Assembly: GCF_000350225.1 (NCBI RefSeq)
Contig: NW_005178827.1
Span: 114,666 to 178,665 of the forward strand
Direction of reading: 5' to 3'
Length of the DNA: 64,000 nucleotides
Origin: Chondrus crispus
Taxonomy: Eukaryota > Rhodophyta > Florideophyceae > Gigartinales > Gigartinaceae
This document shows positions 32,522-42,703 of this stretch, in pieces. The notes under the pieces are model-generated. The model had not been told where the DNA came from. It worked only from the letters and a program-made list of their open reading frames with translations, and searched no databases. The position numbers were made by a program, and so were the translations under genes. Each line of letters begins with the position of its first letter. Position 1 is the first letter of the stretch.

Positions 32522-33767
32522 ATGAAAGATTCCGTACTACAAGGTCTCCATTACGGAGCAAATATCGAGCTCTACTACTGTCTCGATCGCAAAGGTTCTG
32601 AAAGTGAATCTGTGTGGTGGCCCGCCACAGTTGAGAAGCTTTCTTTTACACATGATAGCAGGGGCCCGGCTCTATCAGCCTCTATAAGGTTTTCTCCCTT
32701 GCATGGCTTTCATTCTTCAGTACAGAACGTTGTGTTTGACAAAGAACAGCAGGTCAGGGACAAGCAAAATGTTCTTTACTCTTGGGCGGTTCCCTCCTCA
32801 CGCCGCTCTATCAGATTCAGACTCTCAGTCACAGCGAAATGAAGAACTTTCTGAGGCCGAAGAGCAAAAGAAAGACGAAGACTACAGCCCAAATGTTCAC
32901 CGTATGAGTATGGGGAAACGGAAGAAGCCAGAAGTACCCGAGGATCCTTTTGATGAAATACGGGATGCTGTTCAAGAAAGACGTCTGTATGAAGATTTAG
33001 AGCGAGCTGTTAAACAGGCTCGAAGCATCATTAAGGAGCATGCTAGAACGCTTTTTCGTCTACAATCTGAACGGATCATATCCAGTTTACAAGATGGGAA
33101 TGGGAATCTTTTCCCACTGGACTTCTTACGGTCACGAGTGGTGCCATTCCTACAGAAGCCTCCCTTAGCTCCCTCTCGATTTGCTGCTGTAGAACTACGT
33201 CAAAGCTTTCAGTTCTTCTCGCAAGAGCATTTCAAACGAAGCTCCGATTGCACCCTTTCTCAGTTTGATCATGTACTTGACTACGTGCGCAGGACTGTTG
33301 GGGATAGAGCTATGATATGTCCTTCTTATGAGATTGTTAAGGCTAATCCGCAGGCAGAAGTTCGTATCTTGTTCTCATCCTTCGAGTCCCTCGCACGTAC
33401 CTTTGCCCCAGTATCTTCGGTTTTGCTTAGAAGAGTCGTCCTCAAACAAAAACTGGAACGTGGCACTGGATCACTCACCGGACTTCGCATTCTAGGATGT
33501 GTAGTGCAAAGTGAGAAGGACCCTTTGGTTCCCATGTACCTCACAGTGGGTAAGGGATTGGCGCAGGCAGAAGAAGATAGAGACTTGCCTGTCTTAACAA
33601 GGAAAAACACGTTGTGGAATGGCGTGGAGAATATGTTTAAGGAGTCTCTAGTCATGATGAACGCAAAACCGTACGAGCTCCTAAGCATGACAGAATCCGT
33701 ACTCACGACCGACGAATTTGAAATAATGCAGGAACGGTTCTCGTTTTGTATCACATGGAAGCGCTAA
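32522..33767 (+). pseudogene. Accessory gene of element A with VWW domain, homologue of 54193-55581
   Basis: Starts at ATG 32522. The first ~80 residues (IELYYCLDRKGSESESVWWP ... VLYSW) resemble a Tudor/PWWP-like barrel by pattern, but that is only a suggestion. A frame change between about 32770 and 32840 leads into the downstream frame ending at 33767. An acidic linker is followed by a helical part and then blocks shared with the element B protein: DCTLSQFDHV, PSYEIV, LFSSFESLART, GLRILGCVVQSEKD, NTLWNGVENMF and the C-terminal end. It lies between the dioxygenase and the coiled-coil gene. Conservation in two elements shows it is a core transposon gene. The function is unknown; chromatin reading is a guess from the first domain. 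Confidence 0.6.
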
Positions 33768-34118
33768 TCACACCTTGATCTAGAAAGGATACTGACTCTA
33801 GCCCCCAAGCGGGTCGAAGTGCTTGGGACACTGGAGGCGACAATTCCTTACGTCCTAGTCAGGGATGAGATACATTGCAAGGAAGTTGCTAGTCTCTGTT
33901 CCAAGCTCACATTCGAAGTTGATTCGTAATCACGCATTGAAACATTCTCTTCAAATCCCATTAAATATCACGTACTCCAGAGACATTGAATACAAATCCA
34001 TGTACTTTAAAAGACCTGCAATTTGTGACATATTGCATACAAATGTAGTTCACTAATCGTTACCTTCACAGCGACATACTTACACCACAGAAATTCACAG
34101 TATGTCTCTGTACTTCAC
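33768..34118. other. Short AT-rich intergenic region
   Basis: Separates two convergent accessory genes. No gene is supported; it presumably holds both 3' ends. Confidence 0.5.
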
Positions 34119-36194
34119 TCACTTAAACACTACCTTCTGCAGGGCAACTATCTCTTCATCCATTTCCTCGCTTTCTGCACCTTCTTCGGCTCCAATAAAG
34201 AGATTGATCCCATACGCATCTTCTTCTTCCTCATCTGACCTCTCATTCAAGTTCATTCTGTTGTAATCTTCTGTGGTCAAACGAAGCACTTTGGAGTACA
34301 GAAGGTTCAGACGACTCTTCGCGGTACCAGGGACTAGATCTAGAGCGAGAGTTTCAATGCTCCTGTCAGCGAAGTCCGGCTGATGTTCATCAGGTAAGCT
34401 TCTTGAGTTGTTGCGATGCAAAGTTACCATATCTCTGAACAAACAGGCTATTACATATACCACCTTCATAGAGCATGAATGTAAGGCCAAGAAGTCATCA
34501 GGCTTCAAACTGTAAACGAATCGTTGGCAGTACAAAAGTGCCACCAGCAGAAAGTTCACATTCCGACGTAGAGTCTTGTTCTCCCCGCTCCCAACCAATG
34601 GCTTTTCCTGAAATACTTCAATCTCATACTCCACCTTTATCGACAAGTCTTCTCGGTGTGCATCGAGAAGCTCCTGCCACTTCTTCAGGTTCTTCGAACA
34701 TGTCGCTCCTTCCACTCCGGATTTCCAAACCTCGGCGAGGGGCACTTCACCGAAATTGAAATGCATCGGACTGTTCACGAGGCTGGAGAGGAATGTAGGG
34801 GATACTTCGCCGTGCCAAAGGAAACCCATCTCGATGAAGAACTCGTTTCTCACAAACTCCCTTGACTTGTTCATATGCTGCACGTTTCGCTGGTTCACCA
34901 TCTTCACAATCTCTTCCCCAAGTGTCTGTCTTTCCACTGCCTCCTCAGACATCGCTCCAGTCGCTCCCTCTAGCCCTCGACTGACTGGAGCGCCCCTAAT
35001 CTTGGACGTTGACACGTCATCCTTCAAATGGACATCATTGATGAGGCTCTTCCTCACGAAACCTTTTCGCAGCCACTTCGGACGAGGGATACCGGACGCT
35101 TCATCCCCGATAACAACCCGATCAACTCCAATCGTCGGGTTGTTTTGGGCCGTCGTGATAAGAGACAAGCACAACTTCCGACGAAAGCGACAAGCGATAC
35201 TGTGGGCTTCGAACTTGGAAAGCGCATCCATGGACTTCTCGCGGGGCAATCGACTGAAAACCAACCCATGCATCACACTCTCTACTGCCAACACAACATC
35301 CTTCATATCCGGCTCCTCCTCATTCGTTCCGCACTCTGTCACTGCTTCCATCACAGTACTGATGAACTTCATCCCAAATATACGACTGTAGAACTTTCCT
35401 GACTATACTTGAGGCAAGGGGGCGAGTTGAGCAGCTATAAACTGTCGCGTATCCTTGCTCTTTGATAACCCTGCCATCACACGGATAGCCAAGTTCGTGG
35501 CGTCCTCACACTTCTCCATCTTCTTCTCCAGCGACTTCTCAACGTCGATTACTTGCTGCTTCAGCTGTGAAAACGCCTGCGAAATCAGTTGCCTTATGGC
35601 TTCATGAGACTTCTGAATCGCCTTTTGGGAAAGAAGAGTAGCACTTGGACTGGGCTGCTCCTGTCCTCTTTGCACCGTAAGACCAGGTGAAAGACTCTGC
35701 GAGCCACCTTGGGAGTCAATGATGCGAATGCGACGCGAAGCCTGGCGAACAGCTTGCATCGGAGTCCTGAAGCGAGATTCGGCTTCTCGTACAGGAGCGT
35801 TCTCCGACGGTGTGAATCCTGTAAAATGCGGAGTTAGTTCTCGGACTCGTTTGCGCGGAGGAGTCTCGGCGACAACCTCATCATCCTTTTTTTGAATCGC
35901 GGCTCTCTTACGCCGGGATGTTCTTCGGGTAACATCCGCGCCCTCTTGTCTACTCCTCTTACGCGACGGAACACTGTCGCGAGTTGCCGACAGAACGAGT
36001 GATGCAGTATCCTCCCCAATGCATTCTTCGATTTCAGGGCGCCGACTGCCGGAACTCGTTGGGCGAATGACCTTTGCACCGGGGCTACGTTTGCCAAAGC
36101 CTTCCGGATCTCCCTGCGATGCATGCTCCGCGCCGGGTGTCTTCTTGCGCTTCGCCTTCGCGCGGCCTCTGGAGGCGCTAGCCCGTCTATTCAT
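34119..36194 (-). pseudogene. Coiled-coil accessory protein of element A, homologue of 47812-50037
   Basis: ATG at 36192-36194 opens a basic Ser/Arg/Lys-rich region (NRRASASRGRAKAKRKK, TRRTSRRKRAAIQKK) suited to DNA binding or nuclear import. A helical segment follows (AIRQLISQAFSQLKQQVIDVEKSLEKKMEK). TAG at 35403-35405 interrupts, after which the same frame continues to 34119. The second half aligns with the 742-codon protein of element B, best at LSIKVEYEIEVF ... NVNFLLVALLYCQRFVY ... MKVVYVIACLFRDM. The C terminus is acidic (SDEEEEDAYG). One stop in 692 codons is the only break. The role is unknown; the conserved position beside the element's end suggests a structural or DNA-binding partner of the transposase. 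Confidence 0.65.
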
Positions 36195-36252
36195 CGCTAC
36201 AGAAGGCAGGCGAATATGTTTAAGTAAGAAGGGTTTGGAAATGGAGGAAGGA

Positions 36253-36325
36253 GTGAAAAGGAGGATGGAGTGAAAAGGAGGATGGAGTGAAAAGGAGGAT
36301 GGAGTGAAAAGGAGGATGAAGTGAT
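36253..36325. repeat. 17-bp tandem repeat, about 4.3 copies
   Basis: GTGAAAAGGAGGATGGA repeats head to tail, the last copies slightly changed. It lies just upstream of the coiled-coil accessory gene, in its 5' region. Confidence 0.85.
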
Positions 36326-36559
36326 AAGGAATGGAACGAAAAAGAACGTGCTCTTTCGAAGCTGGACTAAGCAACAGCGTGGAGAGTGTGCTAGCGCAGA
36401 GGTGCGGAGAACCAGTGAATGTATATCGACGCGCAGGCGAGACGTGGAGATGTGTACAAGTTTAAAAACAGCATGCAATGAGTATGCGAGTGATACCACC
36501 AGCACGTACCATGATTACATATTCCAGTTTGTGTTTACCCTGGCCCGTGAACGTCTGAC

Positions 36560-36907
36560 CTGAATGCCAGAAAATATAGCCGTTACAGCCGGGTAGAATT
36601 GCCGAGGTAAACTTACCGCTCACCAACAGAGACCCGGGCGGCGTGTAATAATGTCCAGAAACATTGGGGTGGGCCGCGCTCTTGAGCTCATAGTATCGCC
36701 CAAAGGCATATATCTATTGCCAATTTGGCACAATTGTGGAGCGGCACCGGACGCCCCCGGACCAATCACGTAGGAGGCAATTTCTGCCAAAAAATCTCAC
36801 CCGGGCAGGTCATGGCGGGCGCCACCTGTGCAACCAAATGGGGTACGGCAATTTTTGGGCTAAAAATCGCCCAGAAATTGATTTTACAAGATTTTGACCT
36901 TCCTGTG
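36560..36907 (-). repeat. Right terminal and subterminal region of element A
   Basis: Read inward from 36907 it starts CACAGGAAGGTCAAAAT, then CAATTTCTGGGCGATTTTT. GCCCGGG and TGCCTTTGGGCGA motifs follow, as at the left end. The retropepsin frame of the neighbouring retrotransposon stops abruptly at this border, as expected for an insertion. Confidence 0.5.
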
Positions 36908-37197
36908 CAATGTCTTGGGTCAGTCCGTAGGACACCAACATTTCCATTCCTGCCGGAAGTTCCGACCTTCGAACAAAATTCAGTCCGGCACCTGTGTCCA
37001 ACACGGACAACACTCGACTCATCAATCCGACCGTTGGTCCAATATCCGCGTAAACTTTGTAGTTTTTTCGCGCGAGGACCAAGATCTTTTCATGACATCC
37101 TTGTCGCTTAACCCTGTACCAGGGCCTGCGAATTTGATCCATCGGACGATCCTTGTCTCGACTTAGAATTTTCTCGACAACAATCGGCTCCTTCGGC
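36908..37197 (-). pseudogene. Retropepsin remnant
   Basis: Frame with RVLSVLDTGAGLNFVRRSE: DTGAG is the catalytic motif of retroviral-type aspartic proteases, and VYADIGPTVG before it fits the usual strand. It is in a different frame from gag, so it needs a frameshift or is decayed. It ends at the element A border at LTQDI, losing the C-terminal half. Confidence 0.7.
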
Positions 37198-37324
37198 TTA
37201 CCCCCTATTTCAACTACCTCCTCGTCGAGGCCTTCCCTTCTTGCTAGAGACGAGGAACGGGACTGAGTCCTGGACGCAGTAAGTTGAACCTGCGCCTCTC
37301 GTGACTCCTTCGAGATTCCCCTCC

Positions 37325-38344
37325 CTAGTTTCCCTGCGGCTGCGGGTTCCTTCTCACGTCCGACGACGCGGGCCCCGCGGCGGGCCCTCTAAAGGGTTGG
37401 TTCGACCACGGCGTTGAAGCACTCGGCGTGCTCGCCGTCTGCGAATCGAACCAATTCTTGACCTTCAGATAACTCGTCGATGGTATCACTAATCTCTCCA
37501 TCGGAGACAACGCCTCATAATTTCCCAAAACTGGGTGCATTTCCTGGAGGGAAAGAATGCGCGTTGGCGCGGAGTGCCCCTTTTCGTAACAGTGGTAGCA
37601 CACCAGTCCGTGCTTCTTGACGGGGTACTGCGGCCTTGGTCCTCCACGGGCCTGCGGCCTTCCATGATTTGGCGACCTTCCCATCCAGCCTGGCCTTCGA
37701 AACGTTGTACCCTTGTCTTCCATCGGAATGCGCTGCGCCGGCGTGTGGCCGCGCCCCCGGAACATCATCACGAGATCTGTGGGCTCTGAAAACGACTCCG
37801 TCGTGTATGTGGGCGTCGGTAAAGTTGACGACCAGCTTGCCCTGTAGTCCTCGTGTCCGTAGCCTTCTGATGGCTCAATAGAATCGCCTTCGGCGACGAA
37901 CGCTCCCTCGTAATTTTCATTATTTGTCTGCGCACTGCGCTCCTCTGACGCGGAGATTGACTCCGCTAAGTGGACGGCGGCGTGACCTTTACGACCGGGA
38001 TAAGAAGCCCTCGGCTTGTTTCCCGCCCTGAACGTCGACGGCGTCTGAATCGTGACCTTCTTGGTCTTCTTGTCCTTAGCGCGGCTCGCCGAGCCATGGG
38101 CCTTCGCGTAATTTACCAATCTCAAAAATGAGACATCTAGGTTATCTTGTGGATACTGCGAGACCATGGGCTTGATACTGGCATCTAGCCCCTCGATGAA
38201 CATGGTAATCTGCTCCTCCATGGAATAAACATTCCCGCAACGATTGCTCGCGTCTGTCAGACGAATGTAAAATTCCATCTCGTCTTCAGACGGCCGCTGT
38301 TGAACTTCTCGCAACGCGAGCACGGCTTGGCGAATCGACTCGTC
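37325..38344 (-). CDS. gag, C-terminal part (capsid and nucleocapsid)
   Basis: Continues the gag frame after the nested solo LTR; the LTR plus one target duplication (939 bp) is a multiple of three, so the frame is kept. It contains the retrotransposon-gag segment VLALREVQQRPSEDEMEFYI, LTDASNRCGNVYS and ITMFIEGLD. A zinc knuckle follows (CYHCYEKGHSAPT) whose last cysteine is Arg, so it is probably not able to bind zinc normally. The tail is Pro/Ser-rich. The product would package element RNA in the cytoplasm. Confidence 0.75.
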   Translation of the reverse strand, partial: DESIRQAVLALREVQQRPSEDEMEFYIRLTDASNRCGNVYSMEEQITMFIEGLDASIKPMVSQYPQDNLDVSFLRLVNYAKAHGSASRAKDKKTKKVTIQTPSTFRAGNKPRASYPGRKGHAAVHLAESISASEERSAQTNNENYEGAFVAEGDSIEPSEGYGHEDYRASWSSTLPTPTYTTESFSEPTDLVMMFRGRGHTPAQRIPMEDKGTTFRRPGWMGRSPNHGRPQARGGPRPQYPVKKHGLVCYHCYEKGHSAPTRILSLQEMHPVLGNYEALSPMERLVIPSTSYLKVKNWFDSQTASTPSASTPWSNQPFRGPAAGPASSDVRRNPQPQGN

Positions 38345-39278
38345 TGTAGTGCAACACCCGTCTCGGGTAGGGTGCGAAAGGAAGTGAGAAAGGGAAAAAA
38401 TTGGATACTGTAGTCCGGGTTTGGGGGACACACGTGTGCGACGAAGCGCACGATTATTCTAATTATTTAATTTATTTACTAATTGGATCTAGAATCTAGA
38501 GCCGGGACCTACTGTACTTGCCCCGGCGGGGCTCTATATAACTTAGCCCTTTGACCGACCAAGTCAATAAAGCCAACCCGAGTTGCCAGAGTTTGATATC
38601 GCCTTGGTCGAAGTCCGTCTTTTACAAGACATTTCCTTCTACTCTAGCCTACTGTATCCTTTGCGCTCGGGGGTCCCCTTTTTCCTTATCAATTTTCCTT
38701 TATTTCCCTATCCTAATTTCCCTTATTCTTGAGTTGGTCCCACCTTGTAGGATTGCGATCCGCAACGTGACGTCATTAGCCATCGGGCTTCTGTGTTGGT
38801 GCACCAGTGGTGCTTTTCTCAGAGTTGGTTCCATCGGAATATGGTTGCGACCGATCCGGTGTTGGTACTTTGCCATCGGGCAGTACGACGGTGTAGCGCT
38901 GCTACGTTTTCTTCTTTCCCGACGGGCTACGTTGCGACGTCCCTGTCGAAGACCTTATCAAGGGTATAAGGTGTACAAAGCACTCTACGAGCATTGGATT
39001 TACGACCCACCGGACCAGGTTTACCTAGACAACCCTCTGAACTCGTCGAGCAGTTGCCTTTACAAGACTCTACCACCATTTACCGATCCCGGGCTGGGCC
39101 CTTCTCTTTGCCCCCCCTATCAGGGATCCGAGCGACTGCGGGCCGCAAACCCGCTTAAAGAGGACAGGGAGCTTCGAACACTCCGTAGCGCTATGCCGTT
39201 GGCAGTTGTTGTTTTTGTTGTTGTTGTTTGTGTAGGACCGTCGGACCTTGGTCTCTGCCTGACACGCATTGCACTACA
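38345..39278 (+). mobile_element. Solo LTR nested in gag
   Basis: Begins TGTAGTGCAA and ends TTGCACTACA, perfect 10-bp inverted ends, 934 bp long. It is flanked by the 5-bp direct repeat TCGTC (38340-38344 and 39279-39283). It is inserted opposite to the gag reading direction and is the same LTR family as 40688-41624 and 41760-42407. Long open frames inside LTRs of this family (for example 38551-39510 on the plus strand) recur only because the LTRs are similar; I do not call them genes. Confidence 0.9.
38533..38541 (+). promoter_or_regulatory. LTR TATA box
   Basis: CTATATAA sits about 190 bp into the solo LTR, with AATAAAG some 30 bp downstream. The truncated LTR at 41760 has a related TATATAG at the same place. 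This fits the LTR promoter and the start of the R region. Confidence 0.5.
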
Positions 39279-39283
39279 TCGTC

Positions 39284-40381
39284 GGTTGCGAAACTCCTCA
39301 ACAACTACTGTACGGCCTCTGGCCAAACGGACACCTTTCCGTGATGGGACCCAGCCGTCTGAGACACAAAAGTGTACTGTCTCAAGGCGATGCCGCTTAG
39401 AAATTCGGGCAACAAGCGAGTCGCTGGTCCCTCATTCATCTCCTGAGTATCGAACTCTTGAACCAACTTCGCCAAAAAGTCCAACACAAGGACGCCGTCT
39501 TCTCCTGTGAACGTGTTGCCCTTCTTCACCTTAGGTGGAATATCTCTCCAGATTTTTCGCACGGTGGTCCGCCGGGAACTTGAAAAATATTTCTGCGGGT
39601 TCCGCAAGCGGTACGTTCGGTACGAAAGTAATTTCTTGAAGAGGTAGTTGGTCGGATTCAGCTCCTCCAACTCCTCCCATCGCGGTCCGCGCCGCGTTGC
39701 GACATTTTCGGGTTCCGCGTCCTTGTCTCTCCGCGAGGCGGACGAAGTGACTCCGCCTCGTCTGGAGGAAATTTTCTTGCTTGACGAAATTCCGTTTCCA
39801 TCTTCTGAACGGCGTTCGGAATCGCCTGAATGGTTCGACGAGCCGCCGCCACCATCTTCAGAGTGACCAGGCGACTCTGACCGTGAGTTACGGTCCTCCG
39901 GATCGTCACTACAGTGACCCTTGCTTGTACGTCGCTTGTCCTTCTTGGAAAACTTCGACTTGGAACTCCGCTGTCGAGCGGGCTTGTCCTTCTTCGACGA
40001 ACGGTCGCCCTCTCTACCCGAAGGGAGCCGCTCGTCGTCCGATCCTTGCGGAGCTTGATCCGCGGCCTGCTCAAGATCCTTGAGACGTTGCGCGGCGCGA
40101 TCGAATCGGTCATCGATGCTTATTCTAAATTTTCCTAAGGACTCCAAGGCTTGATTCGCGTCGCGCCTCGCGTCCTTAACTGAGAGTTTCAATGAAGCTA
40201 GGACCTCCGGCTCCGCTCCTTCGGTTACCTCACCTCGTTCCTTCTCGACAAGATCCACGCGAGCTGTTAGCTCTCCCAACGCGATGTGGAACTCGGCTGC
40301 TTGCAACTCCAGTTGCTTTCGCACTAGGGCCAATTCATCCTCGAGAATTTTCTTATTCTCTCGGCGAATTTCGCTGCCCAT
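39284..40381 (-). CDS. gag, N-terminal part, with one in-frame stop
   Basis: The frame starts with MGSEIRRENKK. A coiled coil covers roughly residues 1-100 (LVRKQLELQAAEFHIALG), followed by a long charged Ser/Asp/Lys linker and a folded part (TNYLFKKLLSYRTYRLRNP, IWRDIPPKVKKGNTFTGEDG, LVQEFDTQ). TAG at 39305-39307 interrupts just before the solo LTR; the reading then goes on LLRSFATDESIRQAV in the part beyond the LTR. A tryptophan codon at that place would suit related gag proteins, so the stop is probably a TGG-to-TAG change. Confidence 0.65.
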
Positions 40382-40687
40382 CTTCTCGAACTTCTCGTCG
40401 AGGTCAGTCTTGTCGGCGGCAATCCCGGTAGGGGATTCTTGATCTCCGGGATCCGTGGCTGTATTGGCCTGGCTCCGGGTGCGAGGACTCCTCGGGATCC
40501 TCGACGCCCGTGCCGATCCGCTTCTACTCGTCCCGGGACCAACGTCTCCGGGTGCGCTTTTAGACGTCGTTCGGCGTAGCGAACGAACCTAACAAAAAAG
40601 ATACGAGCAAAAAATAAAAAAGAGACTCCGTACCCAGACCAACTTCCTTGTCGTAGACAAAACCGTTCTAGGTCGGGAGACCACTTT

Positions 40688-41624
40688 TGTAGTGCAATGC
40701 GCCTGTTAGGCAGAGACCAAGGTCCGACGGTCCTACACAAACAACAACAACAAAAACAACAACTGCCAACGGCACAGCGCTACGGAGTGTTCGAAGCTCC
40801 CTGTCCTCTTTAAGCGGGTTTGCGGCCCGCAGTCGCTCGGATCCCTGATAGGGGGGGCAAAGAGAAGGGCCCAGCCCGGGATCGGTAAATGGTGGTAGAG
40901 TCTTGTAAAGGCAACTGCTCGACGAGTTCAGAGGGTTGTCTAGGTAAACCTGGTCCGGTGGGTCGTAAATCCAATGCTCGTAGAGTGCTTTGTACACCTT
41001 ATACCCTTGATAAAGTCTTCGACAGGGACGTCGCAACGTAGCCCGTCGGGAAAGAAGAAAACGTAGCAGCGCTACACCGTCGTACTGCCCGATGGCAAAG
41101 TACCAACACCGGATCGGTCGCAACCATATTCCGATGGAACCAACTCTGAGAAAAGCACCACTGGTGCACCAACACAGAAGCCCGATGGCTAATGACGTCA
41201 CGTTGCGGATCGCAATCCTACAAGGTGGGACCAACTCAAGATTAAGGGAAATTAGGATAGGGAAATAAAGGAAAATTGATAAGGAAAAAGGGGACCTCAG
41301 AGCGCAAAGGATACAGTAGGCTAGAGTAGAAGGGAATGTCTTGTAAAAGACGGACTTCGACCAAGGTGATATCAAACTCTGGCAACTCGGGTTACCTTTA
41401 CTGACTTGGTCGTCAGAGGGCTAAGGTATATATCGCCCCGCCGGAGCCACTACAGTAGCTCTCGGCGCTAGATCGTAGATCTAATCTAATGTTAAATAAC
41501 TAATATGCAACTAATTAAAATTAATAATTAAAATAATAAAGTGAAATGATTTCCACTTTTGCTTGTCATACCCCATCATTTTCATTTCTTTTCACCCCCC
41601 TTTTCAGGTGCGTATTGCACTACA
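40688..41624 (-). repeat. 5' LTR of the leftward retrotransposon
   Basis: TGTAGTGCAA at 40688 and TTGCACTACA at 41615-41624 delimit a 937-bp LTR closely matching 38345-39278 in reverse orientation. The sequences outside (ACTTT and CCGGA) differ, as expected for one LTR of a longer element whose other end is lost. Confidence 0.85.
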
Positions 41625-41759
41625 CCGGAGCCCCCAAAGGCGTGCAATTCAAGCACGCTAACTTCTCCAACATTCTCCTCACCTCCCCCATGGACCTCGG
41701 CATGGCCCACGGCGTGCGCGTGGGTCAGATTCTCAGCATCGCCTTCGACACGAGCGTGG
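41625..41759 (+). pseudogene. Adenylation-domain (AMP-binding) fragment between inverted LTRs
   Basis: This 135-bp stretch encodes TGAPKGVQFKHANFSN and then RVGQILSIAFDTSV. That matches the A3 core (TGxPKGV..H.N..N) and the following (V.Q...FD.SVW) segment of adenylate-forming domains as in NRPS-like enzymes. Both sides are cut by LTRs, the left inside the A3 core, the right before the expected Trp. It is a remnant of a host gene hit twice by LTR elements. Confidence 0.65.
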
Positions 41760-42407
41760 TGTAGTGCAATCCCCGTCTCGGGTACGGGGTGAAAGGAAGT
41801 GAGAAAAGGAAAATAATTGGATACTGTGGTCCGGGCTGGAGGACACACGTGTAATTATTAATTTTAATTAGTTGCATATTAGTTATTTAACATTAGATTA
41901 GATCTACGATCTAGCGCCGAGAGCTACTGTAGTGGCTCCGGCGGGGCTATATAGCATAGTCCAGTTACCAACCCAAGTGAGTAAAGGTAACCCCAGTTGC
42001 CAGAGTTTGATATCACCTTGGTCGAAGTCCGTCTTTTACAAGACATTCCCTTCTACTTTAGCCTATTGTATCCTTTGCGCTCGGAGGTCCCCTTTTTCCT
42101 TATCAATTTTCCTTTATTTCCCTATCCTAATTTCCCTTAATCTTGAGTTGGTCCCACCTTGTAGGATTGCGATCCGCAACGTGACGTCATTAGCCATCGG
42201 GCTTCTGTGTTGGTGCACCAGTGGTGCTTTTCTCAGAGTTGGTTCCATCGGAATATGGTTGCGACCGATCCGGTGTTGGTACTTTGCCATCGGGCAGTAC
42301 GACGGTGTAGCGCTGCTACGTTTTCTTCTTTCCCGACGGGCTACGTTGCGACGTCCCTGTCGAAGACTTTATCAAGGGTATAAGGTGTACAAGGCGCTTT
42401 TCGAGCA
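41760..42407 (+). repeat. Truncated LTR, cut by element B
   Basis: Same family as the two other LTRs and starts TGTAGTGCAA. It matches them to CGAGCA at 42407, then element B begins. The missing 3' third of the LTR should lie beyond the right end of element B, outside this window. Confidence 0.85.
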
Positions 42408-42700
42408 CACTGCGGAGGCAAAACCGTGAAAAACAATAAAAAGTATTGTTTTTGGACGATAGTTTTAAAGAAATAACGAAACGTTGTCCAAAAGCAATGT
42501 TTTTGACATGGAAAACATTACTATTATTGTCCAAGGACGGTAATTAGATTGCATTAATAACAGTACTATTGTATGTGTGGCGGCAATACATATAGACCTA
42601 AGAAACATTCTCAATGTTGTCTATGAACGGTACATCGTCACTTTTTCTGAAACAACAGAAGTTTTGTTTATGAACATTCCAAATATTGTTTAAAAGCGAG
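42408..42700 (+). repeat. Left terminal and subterminal repeats of element B
   Basis: AT-rich DNA with recurring units such as GTATTGTTTTTGGACGATAG, GTTGTCCAAAAGCAATG, ATTGTCCAAGGACGGTAA and GTTGTCTATGAACGGTAC. Their spacing is 25-45 bp. The same word family fills 63100-64000. Confidence 0.65.
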
Positions 42701-42703
42701 GAA

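Larger units (their letters stand above)
16421..36907. mobile_element. Element A: giant EnSpm-like transposon with epigenetic-enzyme cargo (candidate ends)
   Basis: The left end CACAGGAAGGTCAAAAT (16421-16437) recurs inverted at 36891-36907, and similarity goes on inward with gaps (CAATTTC then GGGC then ATTTTT). Words such as TGCCTTTGGGCGA occur in both subterminal regions. The terminal pattern CAC..GGAGG(T)CAAAA is shared with element B. CA lies outside both ends, which would be a 2-bp duplication and is weak evidence. Inside are, in order, a transposase (+), a DNA methyltransferase-SET gene (-), a 2OG-Fe(II) dioxygenase gene (+), a VWW-region accessory gene (+) and a coiled-coil accessory gene (-). 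Older retroelement pieces are nested near the left end. Most genes carry in-frame stops, so this copy is probably dead. The ends are a candidate; the gene content is firmer. Confidence 0.55.
36908..41624 (-). mobile_element. LTR retrotransposon (Ty3/gypsy-like), truncated by element A
   Basis: Runs right to left: 5' LTR (41624-40688), leader, gag (40381-37325, with a solo LTR nested inside) and retropepsin (37197-36908). The rest is cut off at the end of element A. After the LTR the minus strand reads AAAG then TGGTCTCCCG, which may be a tRNA primer site. No polymerase remains here, so the Ty3/gypsy call rests on gag and protease style and on the related reverse-transcriptase piece at 17668-18060. 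Confidence 0.7.

Noticed and set aside
38551..39510. 319-codon frame, similar to frames at 40668-41375 and 41932-42429
   Set aside because: All three lie inside copies of the same LTR; similarity follows from the repeat, and the frame runs past the LTR end into antisense gag.
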